DNA of 64,000 nt from Strobilurus pachycystidiatus. Its lineage: Eukaryota > Basidiomycota > Agaricomycetes > Agaricales > Physalacriaceae. The stretch covers positions 372,001 to 436,000 of the forward strand of contig JAHLMK010000004.1 in NCBI GenBank assembly GCA_019915135.1, read 5' to 3'. The notes beneath the pieces were generated by a model. It was not told the origin of the DNA and made no database searches. It saw nothing but the letters and a program-made list of their open reading frames with translations. The position numbers were made by a program, and so were the translations under genes. Below are positions 11,229-20,921 of this stretch, piece after piece. Position 1 is the first letter of the stretch; each line of letters begins with the position of its first letter.

Positions 11229-11699
11229 TGTCAAGATTGGTGCCCGAATACTAAGGCGACCACCCAAGTCACAAACAAGACAGAGAAGAGGGATAGAGAT
11301 TGAAGTATAAGATGTGGAGGAGTGTGTTGAGCTACAACAGTACTAGGAGCGACCAAGCAGTGAGTAGACGAAGAGAACAGACTGAGGAAACTAAAGGGAA
11401 GGGAGCTACTATATATATACAAAGTCCGTGGCTGTGTAGTAAGGGGGAGAACAATAAGACAATAGGAAGTCCTAATGTGGCGAGACAATAGGCGGGCCGG
11501 AGTAGAGACAATAGCCGGTCCGGAGTGGGCCCAGGTGGTCATTAGACCACTGATGGACAAGTCTAGGCAATGCCAAGACGATGGATGCCAAGTGAATGTG
11601 GGCTAGGCCCAGGCCGAGGTGAATGCAGAGATGGGAGAATGTGACGATGTCGGGAGTGGAGACGTGAAGGAGGGAGCAGAATAGAGGCGATTCGTGACA
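11229..11699 (-). repeat. Element A 5' LTR (471 bp)
   Basis: TGTCA...TGACA termini, same length as 4897-5367. It provides the promoter: a TATATATA stretch on the minus strand at about 11409-11420, and the putative RNA start at 11383. Confidence 0.95.
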
Positions 11700-11704
11700 T
11701 CAGG

Positions 11705-12500
11705 CCTCATCCAGCGTGATGACTTGGACGGGCAGCTTGTCTCCAGCAAATTGGACATGATCATGCAGGGCCTCTTGAGACACACTTCTGGAGGCGGTCG
11801 AATGCTCTCCGCTCGGGAGGTTCTTCTAAAGCCTGGCCACTCTTTCGTGAATGTTTGGATGGAAGGCGCCTCTTTGGGTCTCAACTCCTTTATAGGTCAG
11901 AACAGTCCAGCGCTTTTGTGGCTGCGAGCTCTGCTTTCCCTGTTGCCCTGGGCTTGGCACATGTCGAGGTCCTTTTAAACGTCGTGTCGGTCCTTGGAAG
12001 GGTCATACCAACCTTAGCATCACGATTCTCGGCCATCGCGTACTACTGTTATCGTCTTGGTGTGTTCCTTTTGACTTTCGCTCCTTCAACTTCCTCAACC
12101 CAATTTCCTCCTATTCTAGCTTATCATCATGCTTGGCACTCTGTCATTTGGATACACAACACCCAATCAATCTAGCCGTCTTCGTGGTTGAAATCTCGCC
12201 TCGTCCGTCACACACGCGAGCAAGTGTGTCTCATCATCAAGATTCTGGGAACACAAGTCAAGCAGTGGACCGGCAACTTAGTATGACTTGTACAGGCGGT
12301 CAGGTAGGTACCTTGAACTCGATGTCGTCTAGCTATCACGGATTTTTGTTGATTGAAAACAGCGGCAATCTATTCTCACCGGAGCGGACCCCGTCGTCCA
12401 ACGTGAGAAGGATTTCAAAGTACTGTTTTTTTCACGAGGATGAATATATCATATATGGCTCACCTTCGCATTCCTGCTTCATTTTACTGGCGCGGAGAAC
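11705..12500. other. Spacer between elements A and B, no resolved gene
   Basis: Contains overlapping frames up to 106 codons (11855-12175 plus), possibly coding remnants or the promoter of the thioesterase gene that starts at 12501. No family features recognised. Short pieces in several frames read like degraded coding sequence, but I could not assemble a consistent gene model. Confidence 0.3.
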
Positions 12501-12564
12501 ATGCCTACTCCTTCCCGCAACACCGACTCAAATTGGAGACAGTCACGCGAGACGCTGGTCGTGC
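12501..12564 (+). pseudogene. Thioesterase gene, 5' part, split by element B
   Basis: An ATG at 12501 opens 64 bases of coding sequence up to the CGTGC target duplication (12560-12564). With element B removed and one duplication kept, the frame continues without change into 36782 and yields a 304-residue thioesterase. See the 3' part for the domain evidence. This copy can no longer make the intact protein. Confidence 0.65.
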
Positions 12565-12724
12565 TGTAAGGGATCAGTGTATTTAGTACTGTTTGCGAAC
12601 CCCTTCGGGGTTCTTAAGTCACGATCGCGTGACGGTAACAGTAGGAGAATTACTTGTATTGCTTTCGTAGCTACCAGTATACACTTGGTCAAGCTACGAG
12701 CGTGCTACGTAAGGACCCGTTACA
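12565..12724 (+). repeat. Element B 5' LTR (160 bp)
   Basis: Very short for a Ty3 LTR. It contains two perfect hairpins: GAACCCC/GGGGTTC with a 3-nt loop (12597-12613) and GTCACG/CGTGAC with a 4-nt loop (12618-12633). No TATA box is obvious. No TGG-type primer-binding site follows at 12725; an inverted repeat TAGCTT/AAGCTA lies there instead. Confidence 0.93.
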
Positions 12725-12862
12725 CATTTTTAGCTTTCGAAGCTATACTCGCAGCGAAACGGTACTCGGTACCGACAAGCTATACAAGCAAGTAAAAGAA
12801 CCCGTGTCGGGTCTTAAAAAGACCGCAAAAACCCAAAAGGAAAAAGTTTTCCATAGAATCTG

Positions 12863-15800
12863 ATGAGTGACCACGAGCACACGGACTCTCAGGACACGGC
12901 GTACACTCTGCACGCGCAGGGAGTGGGCCCGCGGAAACCCAGCGAAAAATTTAGACTAGAACCGGAACCAGACGGAACAGTCGAAAATAACCCCGGGGAT
13001 CGGCTCGATCATGATCGAGAGAAGACCATCTCGGACGAAGAACGGCAAACTCAGAAGGCCACGTTCGTCCAATCCCAAGTCAATAAGATCAACGACAGGG
13101 AAGTACTATTCCCTGGAACGAGACTAGGATCACCGGGAGGAGCTACAGAACAGCCTGAATTGGGCCAAGCACAGGCACGGGCACTACGAAAATCCAAAGT
13201 ATACGGATCAGCGTTCCAACAGAACGCAGCGTTCAAGTCGGTTCAGGACGGTAAAGACCGGCGAGCTATGGAGGACTTGAACCGAACCGCGAATAATCGG
13301 TTCCAACAACGATTGGCTGATCAGGCAGCCAGACTGTCACGAGATCACATTGGATCGGCCAACGAAAGTGAACACCTGGAGCCTGGTGAAGTGAGCGATC
13401 ACCCATCCATAGCGAGCTCCAGATCGCTCCGGTCTACGACATCTCGTGCATCATCCAAAAGGACTGGAATCACGGTGTTTCCGCCATACGAAACTATGAT
13501 GGAGCTTATGCAAGAAGCTCGACAAGGACTATCGGACTCATTGCTGGCTGAGATCAGCGAAATTGCCGTAACCCAAGCGCAAGCTCAGTTTGAGCTCATA
13601 GGCATACCAATACAGGAGAACTTGGATAAGTTCAAGGAACTGGTACACCAGAATGAATGGTCTCAGATACAAAACCCGAACACCATACGAGAAACACGAC
13701 AAGAGGAACTGGATCGCAAAATACGCGAACTTAGTCAAGATGCCGAATCGCCTATAACGGTAGGCAGTCGATCAGGATCGCGTATGTCGCACGAATCTGC
13801 GCGGAGCAAAAAATCGTCCAGTAAAGGTTCCCCGAAGGATAGAACCATCAAAGTCGAACCCAGAGAGTTCTTAATTCCAATCCAGCCAGGAATGGCTGCA
13901 CAGAGTGATGCGGATGAGGCGATCACATCTGATCCACCGAAACCAATCCCACAATATGTGGGCAGGAAACGAGTCTCACTTCAAGATCTTGTGGGTCGAA
14001 CATACGACCCCTATCTACTCGTAGACGTGCGGCCTGGAATAACAAGGCATTGGAAGGATATACAACGGGACGAGACAGACCCCTATATTCTTAAGTGTGC
14101 TGGATTTGAACAAACGGTAGACATTATACCGAAAATACATAAATCCCCTACGGGGATGGAAGTTGTGCTCCAATATGATGATAATCGAGCCCCGCCAGGA
14201 TCGGCGGCTAGACGAGCCAGAGACGCTGCATTGCAAAATGCGGCGGATATGGCCACTAGAACGGACAGACCGTTGGCCGTATCTGATGGATATACAACAT
14301 ATGACTTGAGAGAGAAGCGCAAGGCGCTACATAAACAACCTAACTCTAGGTTGACTGGGAACTTAGGCCTGAGATTGGCCGTATCGAATTCGATGGCGAA
14401 GGAAGGAGTTACGAAAAGTAATTTCGTGACCGCCACAAGCAAAGATTCCCTTCTCGGCGAAGACCGAAAGTTGAAGGACGCTGCTGCATTACAGCGTATT
14501 CGGTTAGGACAGCTACGAGATGGGATATCCACCACCATACCCGATCAGGGTATCAGATTCGACGAACACGGAATACCTCGATGGGTATTAAAAGAATTGG
14601 ACCCCGACGATGGGTTTCAGAAGGGTAATGCACCTTCAAAGAATAAGGCCAATAGTCCGCCAGCTCCTGCAGGCACAACCGATGCTCCTGGGCCTCCGAA
14701 TGGAGGGAACTCATCCAAAGCTCCAAACCAAAAGGCTAAAGATAGCCGTGAAAGCAGTAAACGGGCGAGTCGTGCACCATCTCCGAATGATGAGAACGAC
14801 AATGCCCCAGGGGGCGGAGGAGACAGTGGAGGAGGAAGCGACGGAGGCGGGGGAGGCGGAGGGGGAGGTAATAACTCCCCGGATGACGAAGACCCAGAAA
14901 GTGGGTCCGACCAACGATCACATGGCAACGTTCCACCCAACCCACCTGGAGGTGGTGGCGGTGGTGATGGTGGTGGTGGAGGAGGTGACGGCGGGGGAGA
15001 CTCCGACGTGGGAGTACCCAATCCCTCTGACGACGGGATCGCTCGGAATCGAAGATCCATGGCGAGAGCGATTACCCCAGCAGGGGATAACTCGTCACAA
15101 CGGTATCGCGACCAAATGGTCGACAAATTGCTGGTGATTATTCATGAACATATCGATAAACGATTAGAGGTCGCTAGCGGCCTAGGGAAGATCAAGCCCG
15201 ACAGGGCTGTAGTGAGCCGCTACGCTGGCGGCCATAAATATGAAGAGTTCAGCAAGTGGTTGCTGGAAATGTGCATAATTTATGAAGCCAATCAGATGGC
15301 TGGCGCCGATCGTGAAAGAGAGAAGGTCAGCAACTTAGTGCTATTCCTGGAAGGAGACGCCAAAGATTGGTACCTAGACAACATTCGCGGGCCCGACAGG
15401 GCCGTACAGAATTGGACCTTTGCAGAAGCGATAATCGCGTTATACGACCGATTCGTACATGAGACGACATTCCAAGAGAACCGTGTGCGTTATGATAACG
15501 CCAAATACATCGAGAAGCTAGGAGTACTCGGATGGCACGATAGGGTTCTAGCCCTCTCTAGAGCTCTTATATTCAAACCTACCAGTCACGAACTCAGGAA
15601 TAAGTTCTTTTCGGGACTGCCGGCTAGAATTCGCGATGAGCTCATTGACAAAGGATACTCGGCCGATATTCACTCAATAGATAAACTTCTGAAGGCTGCT
15701 AGGGCCAAAGAACTGGCCATAATCCGCAAGGCTCAATATCACCAAAACGAACCTAGGATAGAGTCAAAAGACTCAAAACCAGCCAAGGCTAGTAAACCCG

Positions 15801-17122
15801 AAGAGAAGGCGGTCGAACGAAATCCTAAGGTAGGATTTAAACCTATAGGTTTTGTCCGGAAAAATAGATTCCGGACCACGACACCAGGAGTTCAGGCTAA
15901 TAAGGAGCCTGTAGTAGACAAAGCGAATAGACCGCCAGTTGACAAATCTAAGCTGACTTGCCATCGATGTGGTGGTCTCGGACATTTCGCTAGCGATGTC
16001 CATATATGCCCAGCCGCGAAGCAGGACAAAGTGCACATCAGGGCGATCCATACCGAAATCGGTAGCACCAAATCTCATGGGTCACAAGACGGGGATCGTG
16101 AAGAGGAACCGTCCCGTTCGGTGAATAATAGCGAAGCCGAATACGAATATGAACCAGTGTATGGTCAAGAAGTGATCTTCGAGGAGGACTCAATGCCTGA
16201 GTCCGACGATGATAACCAGACAAGTGATGAAAATGACTGGCAGGAACACATCCGGATGATGACGGTTATCGACTTCGAAGAAGACGATATGCCTGAATTG
16301 TGGGATGCGAGCGATAGCGAACCAGAGCCCGAGGAGGAAGATGAGATACCGCCGCTTGCGGAAATCTCGGATGACGAGCTCAGTAATATGAGTGAGTCAT
16401 ATTCGGACGAGGAAGAAGACTCCATGGAAGGCGATGATGGTTTCGCCGTTGAAGAGTTCGACACACCAAGGGAGGTGTACGTTTCTGATGTCAAGGTTGA
16501 GACTCGATCGAGTCATAACGAATGTATGGCCTCGATACATACAGCAAGCGAAGAGGAACGGCACGTACCCCGCCAAATCACATTGAAGGTGGCGGGGACT
16601 ATGGATAGGCCGACGTTTCCTCCAGAAGATAAGCGATGCCTCGCTATACGAATGAACATAAACGGACTAGAAGCACATACGCTACTGGATTCCGGAAGTA
16701 CATCGACTTCGATCACCCCTTCATTTGCGAGGGCTTCAAAGGTGAAGGTACTAGAGCTTAAGAAACCGGTAAAGCTACAGCTGGGAACAATTGGCAGCCG
16801 GTCGGTGATAAACTACGGCGCAATAGCCCCAGTGGGGCTGAAAGGCTGTGGCCAGACATACTTCGACCTGGTCAACCTCGACAAGTACGATGCATTGATC
16901 GGGACGCCGTTCATGAGACGAAATAAGGTCGTCTTGGACTTTGAGAACTCGTGTGTACGAGTAAACGGTGTCACTATCCCTGGCGCGATAATAGAGGGGG
17001 AGGAAGCTAGACATGATCACGAGTGTCTATTCGGATGTATCCGACATCCGAACCACGAATATGTGCACCTCAAACCCAGATATTCGTATTCGGATGGATA
17101 TCCGACATTGCATCCGAGATAA
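12863..17122 (+). CDS. gag-pro: Element B Gag-protease (giant Gag)
   Basis: ATG at 12863. A long charged N-terminal region is followed by a Gly-rich and acidic linker (about residues 645-720), a retrotransposon Gag capsid domain (about 770-960), a zinc knuckle near residue 1030, an acidic segment and an aspartic protease (LLDSGST at about 1273; DALIGTPFMRR). The knuckle CHRCGGLGHFASDVHIC reads CX2CX4HX7C, a longer last spacing than the usual X4. The true C-terminus of this frame is lost at 17008, where the MITE inserted; codons 17008-17122 are MITE sequence. With the MITE removed the frame runs on to a UGA at 17526-17528 and then, still in frame, into pol. Confidence 0.9.
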   Translation: MSDHEHTDSQDTAYTLHAQGVGPRKPSEKFRLEPEPDGTVENNPGDRLDHDREKTISDEERQTQKATFVQSQVNKINDREVLFPGTRLGSPGGATEQPELGQAQARALRKSKVYGSAFQQNAAFKSVQDGKDRRAMEDLNRTANNRFQQRLADQAARLSRDHIGSANESEHLEPGEVSDHPSIASSRSLRSTTSRASSKRTGITVFPPYETMMELMQEARQGLSDSLLAEISEIAVTQAQAQFELIGIPIQENLDKFKELVHQNEWSQIQNPNTIRETRQEELDRKIRELSQDAESPITVGSRSGSRMSHESARSKKSSSKGSPKDRTIKVEPREFLIPIQPGMAAQSDADEAITSDPPKPIPQYVGRKRVSLQDLVGRTYDPYLLVDVRPGITRHWKDIQRDETDPYILKCAGFEQTVDIIPKIHKSPTGMEVVLQYDDNRAPPGSAARRARDAALQNAADMATRTDRPLAVSDGYTTYDLREKRKALHKQPNSRLTGNLGLRLAVSNSMAKEGVTKSNFVTATSKDSLLGEDRKLKDAAALQRIRLGQLRDGISTTIPDQGIRFDEHGIPRWVLKELDPDDGFQKGNAPSKNKANSPPAPAGTTDAPGPPNGGNSSKAPNQKAKDSRESSKRASRAPSPNDENDNAPGGGGDSGGGSDGGGGGGGGGNNSPDDEDPESGSDQRSHGNVPPNPPGGGGGGDGGGGGGDGGGDSDVGVPNPSDDGIARNRRSMARAITPAGDNSSQRYRDQMVDKLLVIIHEHIDKRLEVASGLGKIKPDRAVVSRYAGGHKYEEFSKWLLEMCIIYEANQMAGADREREKVSNLVLFLEGDAKDWYLDNIRGPDRAVQNWTFAEAIIALYDRFVHETTFQENRVRYDNAKYIEKLGVLGWHDRVLALSRALIFKPTSHELRNKFFSGLPARIRDELIDKGYSADIHSIDKLLKAARAKELAIIRKAQYHQNEPRIESKDSKPAKASKPEEKAVERNPKVGFKPIGFVRKNRFRTTTPGVQANKEPVVDKANRPPVDKSKLTCHRCGGLGHFASDVHICPAAKQDKVHIRAIHTEIGSTKSHGSQDGDREEEPSRSVNNSEAEYEYEPVYGQEVIFEEDSMPESDDDNQTSDENDWQEHIRMMTVIDFEEDDMPELWDASDSEPEPEEEDEIPPLAEISDDELSNMSESYSDEEEDSMEGDDGFAVEEFDTPREVYVSDVKVETRSSHNECMASIHTASEEERHVPRQITLKVAGTMDRPTFPPEDKRCLAIRMNINGLEAHTLLDSGSTSTSITPSFARASKVKVLELKKPVKLQLGTIGSRSVINYGAIAPVGLKGCGQTYFDLVNLDKYDALIGTPFMRRNKVVLDFENSCVRVNGVTIPGAIIEGEEARHDHECLFGCIRHPNHEYVHLKPRYSYSDGYPTLHPR

Positions 17123-17480
17123 TTGTCCAATATCCGAATATTTGTGAATATTCATCCGAATATATTCGAATATATCTGAATATCCATGAGTATTGGCATA
17201 ATATTGCATCAAGAGCAGCCTGAAACCATATCTACTATGAAGTTATGGTATTACACTGTGTATAAATGTCAATTAGAGTCACATAGCTAACACAGAACAC
17301 TCATATACTACAGCCCACACTATCATGTCTCGGATGTCTGCTCAGAAAGTGGACATCCGACATCCGAGAGGCATCCGACATCCGAGAGGTATCCGACATC
17401 CGACATCCGAATATCTTCGGATGTCGGATACGAATATAATTGAAATATCCGAAAATATCCGACATTCGTGCTCATGTCTA
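17008..17480. mobile_element. hAT-like MITE, 473 bp, inside element B
   Basis: An 8-bp target duplication GAGGAAGC (17000-17007 and 17481-17488) flanks terminal inverted repeats of about 20 bp (TAGACATGATCACGAGTGTC at the left; its near-complement at the right with two differences). There is no coding capacity. An 8-bp duplication is the hAT-superfamily size. Both arms are packed with ATCCGA/TCGGAT repeats that make long imperfect palindromes. Removing it with one duplication restores the element B reading frame. Confidence 0.85.
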
Positions 17481-20400
17481 GAGGAAGCGGACGAGGTGGT
17501 ACGAAGATACCGACTGAAAAGAGAATGACTCCCAGGAGTCAAACCGACTTCAGTGGAAGAAGTCGCAGACGAAGAATCGGAAAATGAGATTCGTGCTATG
17601 AGATCAAGAGCACTACCATCGGACGCTCCCCTGCTTATGAAAGAGGGAGAATATGAAGAATGGCGGAAGAAACCGCCAGAAGCCATGAAAAGAAGAAGGC
17701 AAGGGAAGAAAAGGACTTCATTGGAAGAAGTCGAAGATGAAGAATCAGAGCGCGAGAATCGCGACATGAAGAACAGAGCGCTGCCAGACGATGCGCCATT
17801 ACTAATGAAGGACAATGAGTTCGCCGAATGGCGAAGAATTACGCCACAGTCGGGGGTCAAAACCCCAAAGCGAGGGAACAAAGGGAAGCAGAAACAACCC
17901 TTTGCGAAGCCGCAGGAAACTACGGAGCGAACGCCGGAAAGGGAATACTGTCAACCCACGTCGTCACGGGTGAAGGTCGAAGACCTAAGGACAGACGAGG
18001 ACGACAACCGCCACGAGGAGGAACATCATCGTGACCAAATACCAATACCCAAGGAGAGCGAAGAACCGTCGCTCGAAAGACGATTCTGGGATCGACCAGT
18101 TCCAGCAGTGGAGATGGCATGGCCATACGATCCAAGAATGCCCACAGAATGGAACTCCGTCGTAGGAGCACTGTGGGATAACGGGGTAGCCCAAACATAC
18201 CCCAGAACATCGGGAGGAAAAGACCTCAAGAAGAGGTCGAACCCAAACATGACATATAATTATGTCCAAAGAGAATACGAACCGAGCATAGTCGAACCAC
18301 TGTGGTCATCACACAAGACATACAACAACCCTAAACACAGGGAAGCCATTCGTAGAATGATGACCATAGCGCCCGACTTGGGCCAGGATGAGACGACAAG
18401 ATCCATTGCAAGAAGTATTCGAGCGAATGAGAGACGAAATGTTCACAAGGAGTATAAGAAACCGCCTTGGAAACCCACGGTAGATAAAGGGAAGAGAAAA
18501 GCGAAATGCTCCGATGATGATATACCCGCACTTCGAGAGAAGTGGTACGCGGAATACGAAGAACTCCTTAATGGAGTTCCCGAATCTATGCCCCCATTCA
18601 GGGAGATTAACCATGAGATTCACCTGATAGACGAACAAAAAAGGTATCAGTATCACCTTCCTCGATGTCCGCATTCGCTACGAGACGAATTACGAGAGAA
18701 AATAGACAAATACACCCGCGCTGGGTGGTGGAAACCGGCGACAGCCTCGCAAGCGGCTCCAATGTTGTGCATCCCCAAGAAGGATGGTAGACTTAGAACA
18801 GTAGTAGACTGTCGGAAACGGAACGATAACACCGTAAAAGATGTAACCCCCATGCCAGATCAGGAGGCCATTAGGGAAGATGTGGCCAGAGGGAAATATA
18901 GGTCAAAGATTGACCTGTCCGATGCGTACGAGCAAGTGAGGGTGTTACTGGAACATGTGGACAAAACCGCGTTTGCTACTACCTTCGGTACATTCGTAAG
19001 TATGGTAATGCAACAAGGGGATTGCAACGCCCCTGCTACATTCCAGCGGCTAATGACCGCTATATTTCACGACTATATTGGCGTGTTTATGCACGTATAT
19101 CTAGACGATATATTCATATACTCCGATTCCATCGAAGAGCATGAGGAACACATACACATTGTGTTGGAACTCCTGCGCAAAAATGCGCTGTATCTGAAGA
19201 GAGCGAAGTGCGAACTATACGCAGCCGAGGTAGACTGTCTAGGTCATATGATTGACCATAAAGGATTGCACGCCGACGGGGACAAGTTGGCTCGAATTCG
19301 AGAGTGGAGGACCCCTCGATCCTACCACGACATTCAACGATTCGTCGGGCTAGTACAATACTTAGCCACATTCCTACCCGACCTGTCCGCATATACTGGA
19401 CCACTGCTTGGGATGACCCATAACGGGAACGTCTTCAATTGGAGACCTATACACCAACGATGCTTTGATATGATAAAGCACATCTGCTGTAAGACTGCGA
19501 TACTGAAACCCATTAATTATGGCTCGGAGGAGCCCATATGGATAATATGCGATGCGTCCGCAACAGGTGTTGGTGCTATGTATGGACAAGGGCCGACTTG
19601 GCAAACTTGTCGCCCAGCGGGATTCATGTCCCGGAAGTTCACGAACGCGCAACAGCACTATCGTGTATTCGAACAAGAGACATTGGCTATACTCGAAGCC
19701 CTAATGAAGTGGGAAGATAAATTAATCGGATATCCTATCCGTATTATCACAGATCATCGCGCATTGGAGTTTTTCAAAACTCAACTTCGACTATCACCTC
19801 GACAAATGAGGTGGATGGATTATCTATCACGGTTCAACTGTGATATCTCGTACGTGAAAGGTGAAGACAACAAAGTCGCCGACTGCCTCTCCCGATACTA
19901 CGAGAATGACACGTGGGAGGACGCTCACCCGATGAATGAATACGTCCATGCGGACGTTCGTATCGATCCCACGGGGGAAGACCTCCCCGTAGACAGATAT
20001 CATGAGGTGAACTCTCATGACGTTGAGATACGTGCAATGCGGGAACAGGAGCTACGACGAAGCTCACGAATCAAAGAAAGACAAGAGCTTAGAGATGTAG
20101 AAGCTCAAGAAATGAATGACGCTCGTGAAACCACCGTCGCCGCACCCTCAGTACAAAGGGCCCCCACCGTGGTCGAGAGGGAAAGCGTAGCCTCGAAAAC
20201 AGGAGACATGACTCTTGGTGAGTCGATATCGTTGCCCCCGGGCGAGGAAGGGTTACCACCACTCAAAGATGAGTTCGCGGAAGCCATCAAGGCTAGCTAC
20301 GACCAGGACGAATTATTTGTCAAAATTATGGCAACACCGGAGTCATTCCCCACATTCCGAGTGGAAGATGGGTTCGTCTGGACCCAGAACGCATTTGGGC

Positions 20401-20921
20401 ATGAAGTGTTATGTATACCCAAAGGCAAGTTGGGTAAGAAATCCATTCGTGGAGCTATATTAGAGCAAGCGCACGAAGCACTGGGGCATTTTGGAGCCCA
20501 GCGCACATCCGAATATATTCGGAGGAAATACTGGTGGTCCCGACTAGTCCCAGACACTCGAGAATTCTGTAAGTCATGCACGAACTGTCAACAGGCCAAA
20601 GGGAGTAATAAAGCTCCGCAAGGGAAGCTTCATACATTGCCCATCCCAACCAAGCCATGGGATTCTATCGGAATGGACTTCATAGGACCGTTCCCGGAAG
20701 TCAAGGGATTCAACTACCTCTGGGTAGTTGTATGCCGAATGACCAGTATGGTCCACCTGATACCGGTACACACAAAGATGAAAGCGTCCGAGTTATCTTG
20801 GATATACAGACGAGAAATCGTCAGATTACACGGGCTTCCATCGTCGATCGTGAGCGATCGGGACTCGAAATTCACCTCGAAATGGTGGCGCGAGCTGCAT
20901 AGGATTCTAGGAGCGCGCTGA
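17481..20921 (+). CDS. pol: Element B Pol: RT, RNase H and first part of integrase
   Basis: Open after the UGA at 17526-17528, in the same frame as Gag-Pro. Two imperfect copies of a block ending DAPLLMK (about 17550-17670 and 17725-17850) begin it. Then come reverse transcriptase (KKDGRLRTVVDCRKRN; active site YLDD), RNase H (ICDASATG, FEQETLAILEA, ITDHRAL), the integrase zinc finger (HEALGHFG ... CTNCQ), and the integrase core as far as its second Asp (SDRDSKFTSKWW). Element C interrupts at 20918; the catalytic Glu and the rest are at 32195-33088. The last codons before the stop at 20919-20921 end in element C. Confidence 0.92.

Larger units (their letters stand above)
4897..11699 (-). mobile_element. 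Element A: complete Ty3/gypsy chromovirus, 6.8 kb
   Basis: Bounded by two 471-bp LTRs that start TGTCA and end TGACA, and flanked by a 5-bp target duplication TCAGG (4892-4896 and 11700-11704). It is transcribed leftward: 5' LTR at 11229-11699, then gag, pol, a polypurine tract at 5371-5380, and 3' LTR at 4897-5367. The domain order is protease, reverse transcriptase, RNase H, integrase, chromodomain, which defines a chromovirus. The LTRs look identical wherever I compared them and pol is open throughout, so the insertion is recent. An apparent frame break in the 5' part of gag may make this copy defective. Confidence 0.95.

Noticed and set aside
12725..12760. Self-priming site for element B like that of element A
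   Set aside because: No segment of at least eight bases next to the LTR complements a plausible RNA start inside the LTR; only local hairpins were seen.
14610..15137. Long overlapping frames on both strands, including a Pro-rich 169-codon frame on the minus strand
   Set aside because: They are shadows of the Gly-rich Gag segment of element B; the minus frame is simply the complement of glycine codons.
17330..17470. Regular ATCCGA repeats as a CRISPR-like array
   Set aside because: Units are six bases with no unique spacers, in a eukaryotic MITE with 8-bp target duplication.
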